NCBI GenBank assembly: GCA_964513155.1
Contig: CAZEMA010000001.1
Coordinates: 1-64,000 of the forward strand
Source of the DNA: DATEAV01 sp964513155
GTDB lineage: Bacteria > Chloroflexota > Anaerolineae > Anaerolineales > E44-bin32
Direction of reading: 5' to 3'
DNA length: 64,000 nucleotides
Part shown: positions 54,428-64,000 of the stretch, piece by piece
Numbering within the stretch: the first letter of the stretch is position 1
Layout: each line of letters begins with the position of its first letter
Program-made: the position numbers and the translations under genes
Notes under the pieces: generated by a model
Databases searched by the model: none
The model's input: only the letters and a program-made list of their open reading frames with translations
Told to the model about the DNA's origin: nothing

Positions 54428-54724
54428 CTACGGGTAGATCTCCGTCAGGGTAGGCTCGTAACTGCAGCGGCAGCCGTAAGCGGTCGAGCAGCCCCGGACG
54501 GGAAGCTCGGGGGCGTGGTCTTTGTCGTAGTCGCCTTCCGCCGCGGCGCATGCCGGGCATGCGTCCGGGGCAACGATCAGGCGAATCCGGCCGACGCGCG
54601 GGCTGGCCCGCAGGCGGGCGAGGGCGACGGCGGAAGCTGAGTAGACCGCGAGATCTGCGCCGCAGCCAGGGCACGTGATCGTTTCGTCAGGCGACTGAGA
54701 CTGGCAGCGAGTGCAAGTTCGCAT
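54428..54724 (-). CDS. Zinc-ribbon hypothetical protein
   Basis: A 98-aa protein has two cysteine pairs at the start (MRTCTRCQSQSPDETITCPG) forming a zinc ribbon, a middle arginine/alanine helix, then APDACPACAAAEGDYDKDHA and a C-terminal CSTAYGCRCSYEP. The pattern of eight or more cysteines implies one or two metal sites. No family name is recognised. ATG 54724 has GGAAG just before it; ATG 54745 lies at the predicted transcription start and would be leaderless. It is divergent from dinB. Confidence 0.7.
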   Translation of the reverse strand: MRTCTRCQSQSPDETITCPGCGADLAVYSASAVALARLRASPRVGRIRLIVAPDACPACAAAEGDYDKDHAPELPVRGCSTAYGCRCSYEPTLTEIYP

Positions 54725-54753
54725 AGCCACTTCCGCAACCGACATCTGAGCCG

Positions 54754-54781
54754 ATTGTAGCTAGAGGCCCGAGGTTGTCAA
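54754..54781 (-). promoter_or_regulatory. Promoter of the zinc-ribbon gene
   Basis: On the minus strand TTGACA (54781-54776) and TACAAT (54759-54754) are 16 bp apart; the start falls near 54747. It lies in the short divergent spacer, against the dinB ATG at 54791. Confidence 0.6.
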
Positions 54782-54790
54782 CCAAGAAGC

Positions 54791-55993
54791 ATGACGCGCC
54801 GCACGGTCCTCCACTTTGATCTCGACGCCTTCTTCTGCTCCGTTGAGGAGATCCTGAACCCCGCACTGCGGGGTCAGGCATTTGTTGTGGCCGGGAGTCC
54901 CACGGAGCGGGGGGTCGTTTCTTCGGCTTCCTACCCTGCCCGCAAGTATGGCGTCCATTCGGCCATGCCCACAGCCCGGGCCCTTCGGCTGTGCCCGGGT
55001 CTCATCATTGTCCGGCCGGGCCATCGCGAGTACGGCAAGCGTTCGGATGAGGTGATGGCCTTGGTGCGGGACTCGGTGCCGGTCGTCGAACAGCTTTCCA
55101 TCGACGAGGCCTTCCTCGATGTGACCGGCCATCCGCAGCCTGGGCTGGAGGTGGCGGGGCGTTTGAGGGACGAGATTCGCCGGCGCTTTGACTTACCCTC
55201 CTCCTGGGGTGTCGCCTCCAACAGGCTGGTAGCCAAGATCGCCACGAATGTGGGCAAGCCAAACGGCCTGGTTGTCGTGCCTCCGGACCAGGAAGCTGCT
55301 TTCCTTGCCCCGTTACCCGTTGGGATGCTCTGGGGCGTGGGCCCCAAGACCCAGGCAGTGCTCAAGGAAGCCGGGGTGCAGACGATTGGCGACCTGGCTG
55401 GCCTGCCGGCCGACCGGCTGGCGCTGCTGTTCGGGGATCGTGGCACCGATCTTGCAGCCAGCGCCAGAGGCGAAGATGACAGCCCCGTCGAGGAGTGGCA
55501 CGAGGCGCGGTCGATGTCGAGCGAAACGACTTTCGCCAGGGACCTTTCCAACGCTGGGGAGCTGCGCCACACGTTGCGGCAGCTGTCCGACGAGGTCGGA
55601 GGCCGGCTGCGCGAGGAGGGGGTGGCGGGAACGACGGTCCGGGTCAAGCTGCGTTGGCCCGACTTCAAGACGATCACCCGCCAGCGCCGGTTGTCCCAAC
55701 CGACGAACCAGGACGGGGAGATCTATGAGGCGGCCCTGGCGCTCTTCGAAGGCGCCTGGCACGGAAACCAAGCCGTAAGGCTTATCGGGGTGGCGGTCTC
55801 CGGCCTCGGGCCGCCCGCTCGCCAGCTGGGCCTCTTCGACCGGTCTTGGGAGGAGGACTCCCGGCTGCTCAAGGCCGTCGACGCCATCCGCACGAAGTAT
55901 GGAAAGGGTGCAGTGCAGCGGGCAAGCGACCTGTGGCCTTACAAGCGGCCGCCGTCTGGCACTCAGGAAGGTGGCCAGGGCGAGAAGCACTAG
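54791..55993 (+). CDS. dinB: DNA polymerase IV (Y family)
   Basis: DinB performs error-prone translesion synthesis. The 400-aa product has the catalytic motifs LHFDLDAFFCSVEE at the N terminus and EQLSIDEAFLDVTG near residue 110, the HhH region GVGPKTQAVLKEAGVQTIGD, the little-finger domain, and a C-terminal sliding clamp-binding motif RQLGLFD. The spacer to the divergent zinc-ribbon gene is only about 45-65 nt. No LexA box was seen there. No clear ribosome binding site precedes ATG 54791. Confidence 0.94.
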   Translation: MTRRTVLHFDLDAFFCSVEEILNPALRGQAFVVAGSPTERGVVSSASYPARKYGVHSAMPTARALRLCPGLIIVRPGHREYGKRSDEVMALVRDSVPVVEQLSIDEAFLDVTGHPQPGLEVAGRLRDEIRRRFDLPSSWGVASNRLVAKIATNVGKPNGLVVVPPDQEAAFLAPLPVGMLWGVGPKTQAVLKEAGVQTIGDLAGLPADRLALLFGDRGTDLAASARGEDDSPVEEWHEARSMSSETTFARDLSNAGELRHTLRQLSDEVGGRLREEGVAGTTVRVKLRWPDFKTITRQRRLSQPTNQDGEIYEAALALFEGAWHGNQAVRLIGVAVSGLGPPARQLGLFDRSWEEDSRLLKAVDAIRTKYGKGAVQRASDLWPYKRPPSGTQEGGQGEKH

Positions 55994-56092
55994 CCAGGGC
56001 ATTGGCCGGCAGTTCATGGGTGCGATCGGCGGGTGCCGGACAACGACCGGGTTGACAACGACAGATCGCGTTGGGTAATCGGAGGGCCAATC

Positions 56093-57226
56093 ATGACCCT
56101 GTACGGCAAAGGCTTCTTCATCTGGCAGATTCCCAAGTGCGAGGCTGGGAGTCCCAGCGCCATTGCGGCCAAGGCGGCCTCAGCGGGTCTGTCTCATGTG
56201 CTCATCAAGATCGCTGATGGAGCCAACTGGCCGTACAACTTCGACACGCGGGCGAATGTGGACCTGGTGCCCCCCGTGATGGAGGCCCTGCGGAATGTTG
56301 GGGTCTCGGTCTGGGGATGGCAGTATGTCCGAGGCAGCAACCCGATCGGCGAGGCCCAGCTGGCGATACGCCGAATAAGGGAACTTGGGGTTGATGGCCA
56401 CGTGATCGATGCCGAGGGCGAGTACCGCCGTCCAGGCATGGGCAGGGCCGCCAAGCGCTTCATGCGGGAGTTGCGAAAGGAACTGCCCGATTTGCCCATG
56501 GCCTTGAGCACCTACCGATTCCCCCGACGACATCTCGACTTCCCCTTTTCCGAGTTTCTCGAGGGCTGCGACCTCGCTATGCCGCAAGTCTACTTCGAAC
56601 AGGCCCACAACCCGGAGGAGCAGCTGGCATTGACGGTGGAGCAGTACATGGCGCTTCAGCCGGCCCGGCCGGTGTTTCCGACGGCGCCGGCCTACGCCTC
56701 CAGCGCCTGGCGGCCGACGCCGGACGAGATCAAGCGGTTTTTCACTAAGGCACGTGCCCTCGGGCTGACCGGCGCCAACGCCTGGAGTTGGGACTTTGCC
56801 TCGCGACCTCTGTACACGGACCTCTGGGATGCGGTTGCCAGCTTCCACTGGCCGCCCACGCCTCCGGTGCCCACTGACGAAGCACCCGAGCACCTGATCG
56901 AACTCCTCAACGGCCACGATCCCACTGCCGTCGCAGCCTTCTACTGCGAGAACGCGGCTCACGTCACCGGCCTGAATACGTCTGTCGGCGCACCCGCCAT
57001 CACCGACTGGTACAAGACCCTCTTCACTGAAGTGCTCCCGAACGCCACCTTCCAGCTCACGGGCAAGAACGGTGAGGGTAATTCGATGCACTTCACCTGG
57101 ACAGCGACCAGCGACAAGGGTCCAGTGACCAATGGCAACGATAGCCTCGGCCTCTACGATGGCCAGATCCTGTATCACTACACCTTCTTCACCGTTGCCC
57201 AACCCGAGGACACAGACACCAATTGA
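56093..57226 (+). CDS. TIM-barrel (GH-like) protein fused to a SnoaL/NTF2-like domain
   Basis: The 377-aa protein has two parts. Residues 1-260 look like a glycosidase-type TIM barrel: GKGFFIWQIPKCE, VSVWGWQYVRGSNPIGEAQL, DGHVIDAEGEYRRPGM with acidic residues at a likely active site, and DLAMPQVYFEQ. Residues 265-377 look like an NTF2/SnoaL domain: LIELLNGHDPTAVAAFYCEN and TWTATSDKGPVTNGNDSLGL. No signal peptide is seen. I cannot name the substrate. ATG 56093 follows GGAGGG by 6 nt. TTGACA at 56052-56057 may be its -35 box. Confidence 0.7.
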   Translation: MTLYGKGFFIWQIPKCEAGSPSAIAAKAASAGLSHVLIKIADGANWPYNFDTRANVDLVPPVMEALRNVGVSVWGWQYVRGSNPIGEAQLAIRRIRELGVDGHVIDAEGEYRRPGMGRAAKRFMRELRKELPDLPMALSTYRFPRRHLDFPFSEFLEGCDLAMPQVYFEQAHNPEEQLALTVEQYMALQPARPVFPTAPAYASSAWRPTPDEIKRFFTKARALGLTGANAWSWDFASRPLYTDLWDAVASFHWPPTPPVPTDEAPEHLIELLNGHDPTAVAAFYCENAAHVTGLNTSVGAPAITDWYKTLFTEVLPNATFQLTGKNGEGNSMHFTWTATSDKGPVTNGNDSLGLYDGQILYHYTFFTVAQPEDTDTN

Positions 57227-57235
57227 GACCAACGA

Positions 57236-57269
57236 GAAACCCGGTGTCTTCACGAAGACACCGGGTTTC
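57236..57269. terminator. Bidirectional terminator between convergent genes
   Basis: A perfect 16-bp stem (57236-57251 with 57254-57269) and AC loop. The stem starts GAAACCC and ends GGGTTTC, giving an A/T edge on each side. It lies between the plus-strand TIM-barrel gene and the minus-strand gyrA end. Confidence 0.75.
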
Positions 57270-57295
57270 CTGATCCTTTGGTCTCTTGCCGCCGG

Positions 57296-59947
<2,652 letters not shown>

Positions 59948-59980
59948 CCGTTCACCTCGGGAGTATCACCACCAGGGCAA

Positions 59981-60009
59981 ATGATACGGTCTCAGGCGGC
60001 GGGCGTCAA
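59981..60009 (-). promoter_or_regulatory. gyrA promoter
   Basis: On the minus strand TTGACG (60009-60004) and TATCAT (59986-59981) are 17 bp apart. The start falls near 59974, 27 nt before the gyrA ATG. Confidence 0.6.
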
Positions 60010-60169
60010 TCTGGCCAACTCCGACCTTACGCCCGGGTCCATGCCTGGGCAAGGGAAGGAATCTCCAGCGAGCGGCGTTCAGGGGCATGGCGCAGGACAT
60101 CCGGGTCCGCAGGGCGAGGACGCCCGAGCCTTCGCGGACTGCCCGCTGATCGGGGGGCCGTCACCGCCC
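60010..60169. other. Divergent spacer between gyrA and nusA promoters
   Basis: About 160 bases with no gene or clear structure seen. Confidence 0.5.
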
Positions 60170-60198
60170 TTGCGTGCAACACCCTTCCATGCTAGAAT
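60170..60198 (+). promoter_or_regulatory. nusA operon promoter
   Basis: TTGCGT (60170-60175) and TAGAAT (60193-60198) are 17 bp apart, with TGC before the -10 box. The start falls near 60205, about 98 nt before nusA. Confidence 0.6.
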
Positions 60199-60230
60199 GA
60201 TGTCACTGGGGTCGTGATAGGGTGCTTTGG

Positions 60231-60255
60231 GAAAAGTGGGCTGGCCCCACTTTTC
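60231..60255 (+). promoter_or_regulatory. Terminator-like hairpin in the nusA leader
   Basis: GAAAAGTGGG (60231-60240) pairs perfectly with CCCACTTTTC (60246-60255) around a CTGGC loop, followed by TGCATATT. Placed in the leader of a gene for a pausing and termination factor, it could be an attenuator, but the T run is inside the stem. Confidence 0.5.
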
Positions 60256-60302
60256 TGCATATTAGACGGGGTGGCACACTCCGGCAAGGATAAGCAGTCG
60301 AA

Positions 60303-62249
60303 ATGAAGAGTGAGTTTCGCTTGGCGTTCAACGAGATCACCGAACGGTTTGGCCTGTCGCGGGAAGTGGTCATGGAGGCTCTGGAGGCGGCGCTCGTGTC
60401 CGCCTACCGGCGTTCGGTCAACGCCTCCACCGCCCAGAACGTCGAGGCCCGATTCAACCCCGACACCGGCGAGTTTCAGGTCTATGCCGAGAAGGAGATC
60501 GTCGAGGAGGTTGAAAACCCCCAGACAGAAGTGGCTCTGGATGAGGCGAGGGACACGGACGCAGAAGCCCAGCTGGGCGGCATGATCATGGTCCTCTCGA
60601 CCCCTAAGGACTTCGGTCGGGTGGCGGCCCAGACGGCCAAGCAGGTCATCCTGCAGCGCCTGCGTGAGGCTGAGCGCGATGCCCAGTACCAGGAGTTTGT
60701 GGAGCGCGAGGGCGACCTGGTGCATGGCACGGTCCATTCGATCACGCCCCAGGCGGTGACGGTGGGTTTGGGCCGGGCCGAGGCGCTCCTGCCACGCAAT
60801 CAGCAAATCCCAGGCGAACAGTTCCGCACCCGAGACCGGATCCGGGTCTACGTCCTCGAGGTTCGCAAGTCGTCCCGAGGTCCGGTGATCGTCGTCTCCC
60901 GCACGCACCCGAACATGCTCCGGCGCCTGCTGGAGATGGAAGTGCCCGAGATCAACCAGGGGCTGGTAGAGATCAAGGCCATCGCCCGGGAGGCGGGCAA
61001 GCGGGCCAAGGTTGCCGTTTCGGCCCTGCGGGATGGGATCGACCCGGTCGGGGCCTGCGTCGGGCTTCGTGGCGTCCGCATCCAGTCGATCGTGCGCGAC
61101 CTGAATGACGAGAAGATCGATGTCATCGAGTGGAATCCGGAGTCGGCCGCGTTCATCGCCAAGGCATTGAGTCCGGCGCGGGTCTCCGGGGTGTATCTGG
61201 ATGATGATCCCGCAAGGGGCAAGACAGCCATCGTCGTTGTTCCCGAGGACCAGCTCAGCCTGGCCATCGGCCGGGCAGGGGTGAATGCCCGCCTGGCGGC
61301 GCGCCTGACCAACTGGCGGGTCGACATCAAGAGCCTGCCGGAGGCGGCTGCCGAGTCGCTCAAGCGGCTCTCGGCGGATCCGGCATATGGCGACCTGGCG
61401 CAATCGGAGGCCACGGCCGTATCTCAGGTAGAAGCGATTCTGCTGAAGAAGGCCGAGAACCGGCCGGTTACGCCCGAAGAGTATCATGTCCTGACCTCCT
61501 TCGTCGACCGGGTGGAGCGAGAGGTCCGGACACGCGAGGGCGCCGTCCGGCGTGCCCGCGAAGAGAAGCTGGCGCAGATCCGCGCCGAGATTCCGGCGGG
61601 AGCCTATCAGACCAGAATCGACGAGGTCGGCCTTTCGGCACGCATCCTCAATCTTCTTGTCCCGGCAGGGTACGAGACGGCCAGTCAGGTCCTCGAGCGA
61701 TTGGCGATGGACCCAGATGCGATTCTGGGCCTGGCGGGCATCGGGCCCAAGTCGGTCGAGGAGATGACTGAGGTTCTGCGCTCGTTCCCGTACCCGGTGC
61801 CGGAAGTGGTTGCCGAGGTCCCTGCCGAGATCGAGCTACCGGAGCCGGTTGCGGTCGAAGCCACAGCTCCCGTCGAGGTGGAAAGAGTTCCTGCAGCAGA
61901 GGGGGCGGCCGAGGCGATCCCTGTCGAGATGCTCGCCGCTTTGCCAGAACCCGCCCCGACGGCCGAAGTCGCGGAAGGGGCCGAGACCCCCGCCGAGCTC
62001 CAGCCGGCTGAGGCGATTTCTCCGGTGATCGGATTCGAGGCTTCGGCCCTAGTGATTGAGCCCGCGGCAGAGGGCGAAGAGGAAGAGGAGATCGAGCCGC
62101 TGGCGGCTGAAGGCAAGAAGCGCAAGAAGGACAAGAAGGGAGCTCGGGTTGTCGAATTCGATCCCGAGCTGGGGGAGATGGTCGTGCGCCGCCGGCGCAA
62201 GCCCGGCCGGGCAGGCGAATTGGAGAACCTGGACGAGTTCACAAAGTAG
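60303..62249 (+). CDS. nusA: Transcription elongation/termination factor NusA, extended C terminus
   Basis: NusA binds RNA polymerase and RNA and controls pausing, termination and antitermination. The 648-aa product has the N-terminal domain (1-125), S1 (about 135-200, GDLVHGTVHSITPQAVTVGL), KH1 (VGACVGLRGVRIQSIVRDL), KH2 (DQLSLAIGRAGVNARLAARL), then a helix and an HhH domain (about 455-500, ILGLAGIGPKSVEEMTEVL). A long acidic alanine/proline-rich linker and a basic end (KKRKKDKKG) follow. Typical NusA is 350-500 aa. rimP, usually directly upstream, is missing. ylxR and infB follow in the usual order. Confidence 0.95.
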   Translation: MKSEFRLAFNEITERFGLSREVVMEALEAALVSAYRRSVNASTAQNVEARFNPDTGEFQVYAEKEIVEEVENPQTEVALDEARDTDAEAQLGGMIMVLSTPKDFGRVAAQTAKQVILQRLREAERDAQYQEFVEREGDLVHGTVHSITPQAVTVGLGRAEALLPRNQQIPGEQFRTRDRIRVYVLEVRKSSRGPVIVVSRTHPNMLRRLLEMEVPEINQGLVEIKAIAREAGKRAKVAVSALRDGIDPVGACVGLRGVRIQSIVRDLNDEKIDVIEWNPESAAFIAKALSPARVSGVYLDDDPARGKTAIVVVPEDQLSLAIGRAGVNARLAARLTNWRVDIKSLPEAAAESLKRLSADPAYGDLAQSEATAVSQVEAILLKKAENRPVTPEEYHVLTSFVDRVEREVRTREGAVRRAREEKLAQIRAEIPAGAYQTRIDEVGLSARILNLLVPAGYETASQVLERLAMDPDAILGLAGIGPKSVEEMTEVLRSFPYPVPEVVAEVPAEIELPEPVAVEATAPVEVERVPAAEGAAEAIPVEMLAALPEPAPTAEVAEGAETPAELQPAEAISPVIGFEASALVIEPAAEGEEEEEIEPLAAEGKKRKKDKKGARVVEFDPELGEMVVRRRRKPGRAGELENLDEFTK

Positions 62250-62281
62250 GCGAGGTCATCGCCGACCGCGAGTTCAATACC

Positions 62282-62578
62282 GTGCCGTCTGAAAAGGGGC
62301 GTCGCCGCCCGCATGTCCCTCAGCGGACGTGCGTGGGTTGTCGCCAGGTGCTGGCCAAGCGCTCGCTGATCCGCGTCGTGCGCGGTTTGGACGGGGTGCG
62401 CGTCGATCCGACGGGCAAAGCTCCGGGCCGGGGGGCCTACCTGCACGACCAGCGCTCGTGCTGGGAGGCGGCCCTGAAGGGAGCGCTTGGGAGGGCCTTG
62501 CGAACGGACCTGCTGCCCGAGGTCCGCCTGGAGCTGGCAGCCTACGCCAGCAGCTTGACAGACGAGGGGCATGGCTGA
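62282..62578 (+). CDS. ylxR: YlxR family RNA-binding protein
   Basis: The 98-aa protein has the YlxR (DUF448) signature RTCVGCRQVLAKRSLIRVVR, GKAPGRGAYLHDQRSCWEAA and a helical end. YlxR is thought to bind nucleic acid and RNase P or regulate transcription; its role is still partly open. GTG 62282 gives the normal length. It lies 32 nt after nusA and 113 nt before infB, in the conserved nusA-ylxR-infB string. Confidence 0.92.
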   Translation: MPSEKGRRRPHVPQRTCVGCRQVLAKRSLIRVVRGLDGVRVDPTGKAPGRGAYLHDQRSCWEAALKGALGRALRTDLLPEVRLELAAYASSLTDEGHG

Positions 62579-62691
62579 GGCAAGCCTGTCGCACGGAACG
62601 ATTCATGAGCGAGTGAAGCTTATCAGGCCACGCCCGTAGCCCAAGGCCCACTCGCTCGACGCGGCTGGCCACCTCATGCCGGAGGTGCGTT

Positions 62692-64000
62692 ATGAGCGAG
62701 AATGGCCACAAAGTGATCGAGATCCCCGCCAGCCTGACCGTTCGCGATCTGGCAGAGCGGATCGAAGCCAGCCCCATCGATGTTATCAAAAAGCTGATGG
62801 CCAACGGCGTGATGGCCAACATCAACCAGCAGATCGACTACGATACTGCCGCCATCGTCGTCGAGGAATTCGGATTCGAGGCCCGGCCAACACTGGTGCC
62901 CGAGGCCGAGACTGCTGAGGAGCAAGGTACCGCTCCCCAATGGCGGCAGCTGATCAGCGACGAGGATCCCACCGCACTGGTGGATCGGGCGCCCGTGGTC
63001 ACCATTCTGGGCCACGTCGACCATGGCAAGACCACGCTGCTGGATGCCATCCGGGAGACGAACGTGGCTGAGGGCGAGACTGGCGGCATCACCCAGCATA
63101 TTGCCGCCTATCAGGTCCACCACCACGACCGGTTGATCACGTTCCTGGATACGCCCGGCCACGCGGCTTTCACCGCCATGCGAGCTCGGGGCGCCCAGGG
63201 GGCCGACATCGCCATTCTGGTGGTTGCTGCGGACGACGGCGTAATGCCCCAGACGCGTGAGGCTCTGGCCCACGCCTGGGCGGCGCGGGTGAAGGTCGTG
63301 GTTGCGCTCAACAAGGTTGACAAAGCCAATGCCAACCCGGAGGCCGTCAAGCAGCAACTGGCTGACTTGGGCTTGGTCCCGGATGATTGGGGGGGCGAGA
63401 CCATGATCGTGCCCGTCTCGGCAAAGAAGCAGACGGGAATCGAAGACCTGCTGGAGGCGATCGTGCTCGTGGCCGACTCGATCCAGATCAAGGCCAACCC
63501 CAACGGCAAGCTCTTCGGGACGGTGATCGAGGCCGAACTCGACAAGTCGAAGGGCGTGGTGGCCACGCTGCTCGTCCAGAACGGCACCCTGCACCAAGGA
63601 GACGTTCTGATCGCTGGCACGGCCACCGGCCATGTGCGGGCCATGTTCGACTTCCAGGGTAACCAGATCCAGGAAGCATCTCCGTCGACCCCGGTCTCGG
63701 TCCTTGGCCTGTCGGACGTGCCGGCGGCGGGCGAGGTGTTCGTGCGTACCGAGTCAGAACGGGAGGCCAAGGGGATGGCCGCCGAACGTCGCCTGCAGGC
63801 GCAGGAAGCCGAGAGCCGGCCGCGGGCGGTCAAGACACTCGACCAGATCTTCGACGCCTTCCAGAAGGGTGAGACCCAGGAGCTGCGCCTGGTGGTCAAG
63901 GCCGATGTGCAGGGCTCTCTCGAGCCTATTGTCTCGTCGCTGGCTGAGCTCAGCGCCGGCGAGATCAAGGTGAACGTCCTGCACGCGGCCACAGGCAACA
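62692..64000 (+). CDS. infB: Translation initiation factor IF-2, 3' end cut by the window
   Basis: IF-2 is the GTPase that brings initiator tRNA to the ribosome. The visible 436 residues include a short N-terminal IF2_N domain (VRDLAERIEASPIDVIKKLM), then the G domain: G1 GHVDHGKT, G2 TGGITQHIAAY, G3 DTPGHAAF, G4 NKVDKANAN, and the start of domain II and III. It lacks the long variable N-terminal region of many IF-2 proteins, so it is a short form. ATG 62692 follows GGAGGTG. The frame is open at base 64000. Confidence 0.97.
   Translation, partial: MSENGHKVIEIPASLTVRDLAERIEASPIDVIKKLMANGVMANINQQIDYDTAAIVVEEFGFEARPTLVPEAETAEEQGTAPQWRQLISDEDPTALVDRAPVVTILGHVDHGKTTLLDAIRETNVAEGETGGITQHIAAYQVHHHDRLITFLDTPGHAAFTAMRARGAQGADIAILVVAADDGVMPQTREALAHAWAARVKVVVALNKVDKANANPEAVKQQLADLGLVPDDWGGETMIVPVSAKKQTGIEDLLEAIVLVADSIQIKANPNGKLFGTVIEAELDKSKGVVATLLVQNGTLHQGDVLIAGTATGHVRAMFDFQGNQIQEASPSTPVSVLGLSDVPAAGEVFVRTESEREAKGMAAERRLQAQEAESRPRAVKTLDQIFDAFQKGETQELRLVVKADVQGSLEPIVSSLAELSAGEIKVNVLHAATGN

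Overview
The window is a GC-rich bacterial scaffold with four runs of exactly 100 N (13191-13290, 20848-20947, 25318-25417, 45162-45261), so it is a draft, probably metagenome-derived, assembly. Gene content and order suggest a member of the Chloroflexota, most like Anaerolineae. The signs are a long dcw cluster with small lineage-type ORFs, class II ribonucleotide reductase, a GH57 branching enzyme, and heavy use of GTG/TTG starts with 4-nt stop/start overlaps. This placement is inference; no marker search was possible.

Layout. Positions 1-283 hold the 3' part of RNase P RNA and its terminator. Positions 646-18125 hold an almost unbroken division and cell wall cluster: mraZ, rsmH, ftsL-like, ftsI, murF, mraY, a 97-aa orf, murD, ftsW, murG, cvpA-like, murC, a 60-aa orf, murB, ddl, ftsQ, ftsA, ftsZ. 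It is headed by a promoter followed by four GTGGG repeats at a 10-bp period (an MraZ box). murE is missing from its usual place. Then come nrdR and nrdJ (deoxynucleotide synthesis), a deoxynucleoside kinase, a two-subunit CoA-transferase and a small membrane protein. A minus-strand block (25418-35772) carries a base-excision repair pair (uracil-DNA glycosylase, endonuclease IV-like), a GAF/PAS histidine kinase, the pgpH-ybeY-dgkA group with yqeY upstream, a secreted LamG-like protein and a TPR protein.

The second half carries etfBA behind a long structured leader; a glycogen group (GH57 branching enzyme, glgA, malQ); a phosphoesterase; and tRNA-Arg(CCG). rpoC follows without rpoB, behind its own consensus promoter and a 28-codon leader ORF. 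Next are rplU, rpmA and an rpmE fused to an RNA polymerase alpha-CTD-like domain, then tdk, hpt and a tRNA nucleotidyltransferase. After these come a zinc-ribbon gene divergent from dinB, a TIM-barrel/NTF2-like fusion, gyrA (minus strand), and nusA-ylxR-infB running off the right edge.

Most notable observations: (1) ribosomal protein L31 carrying a C-terminal domain that keeps most DNA-contacting residues of alpha-CTD; (2) rpoC with a private promoter, an overlapping inverted repeat and a leader peptide ORF whose stop abuts the rpoC ribosome binding site; (3) a dispersed intergenic repeat with four copies, two containing a perfect 21-bp hairpin whose arms differ by compensated changes; (4) a roughly 300-nt leader before etfB with three strong hairpins; (5) basic low-complexity tails on L21, GyrA and NusA.
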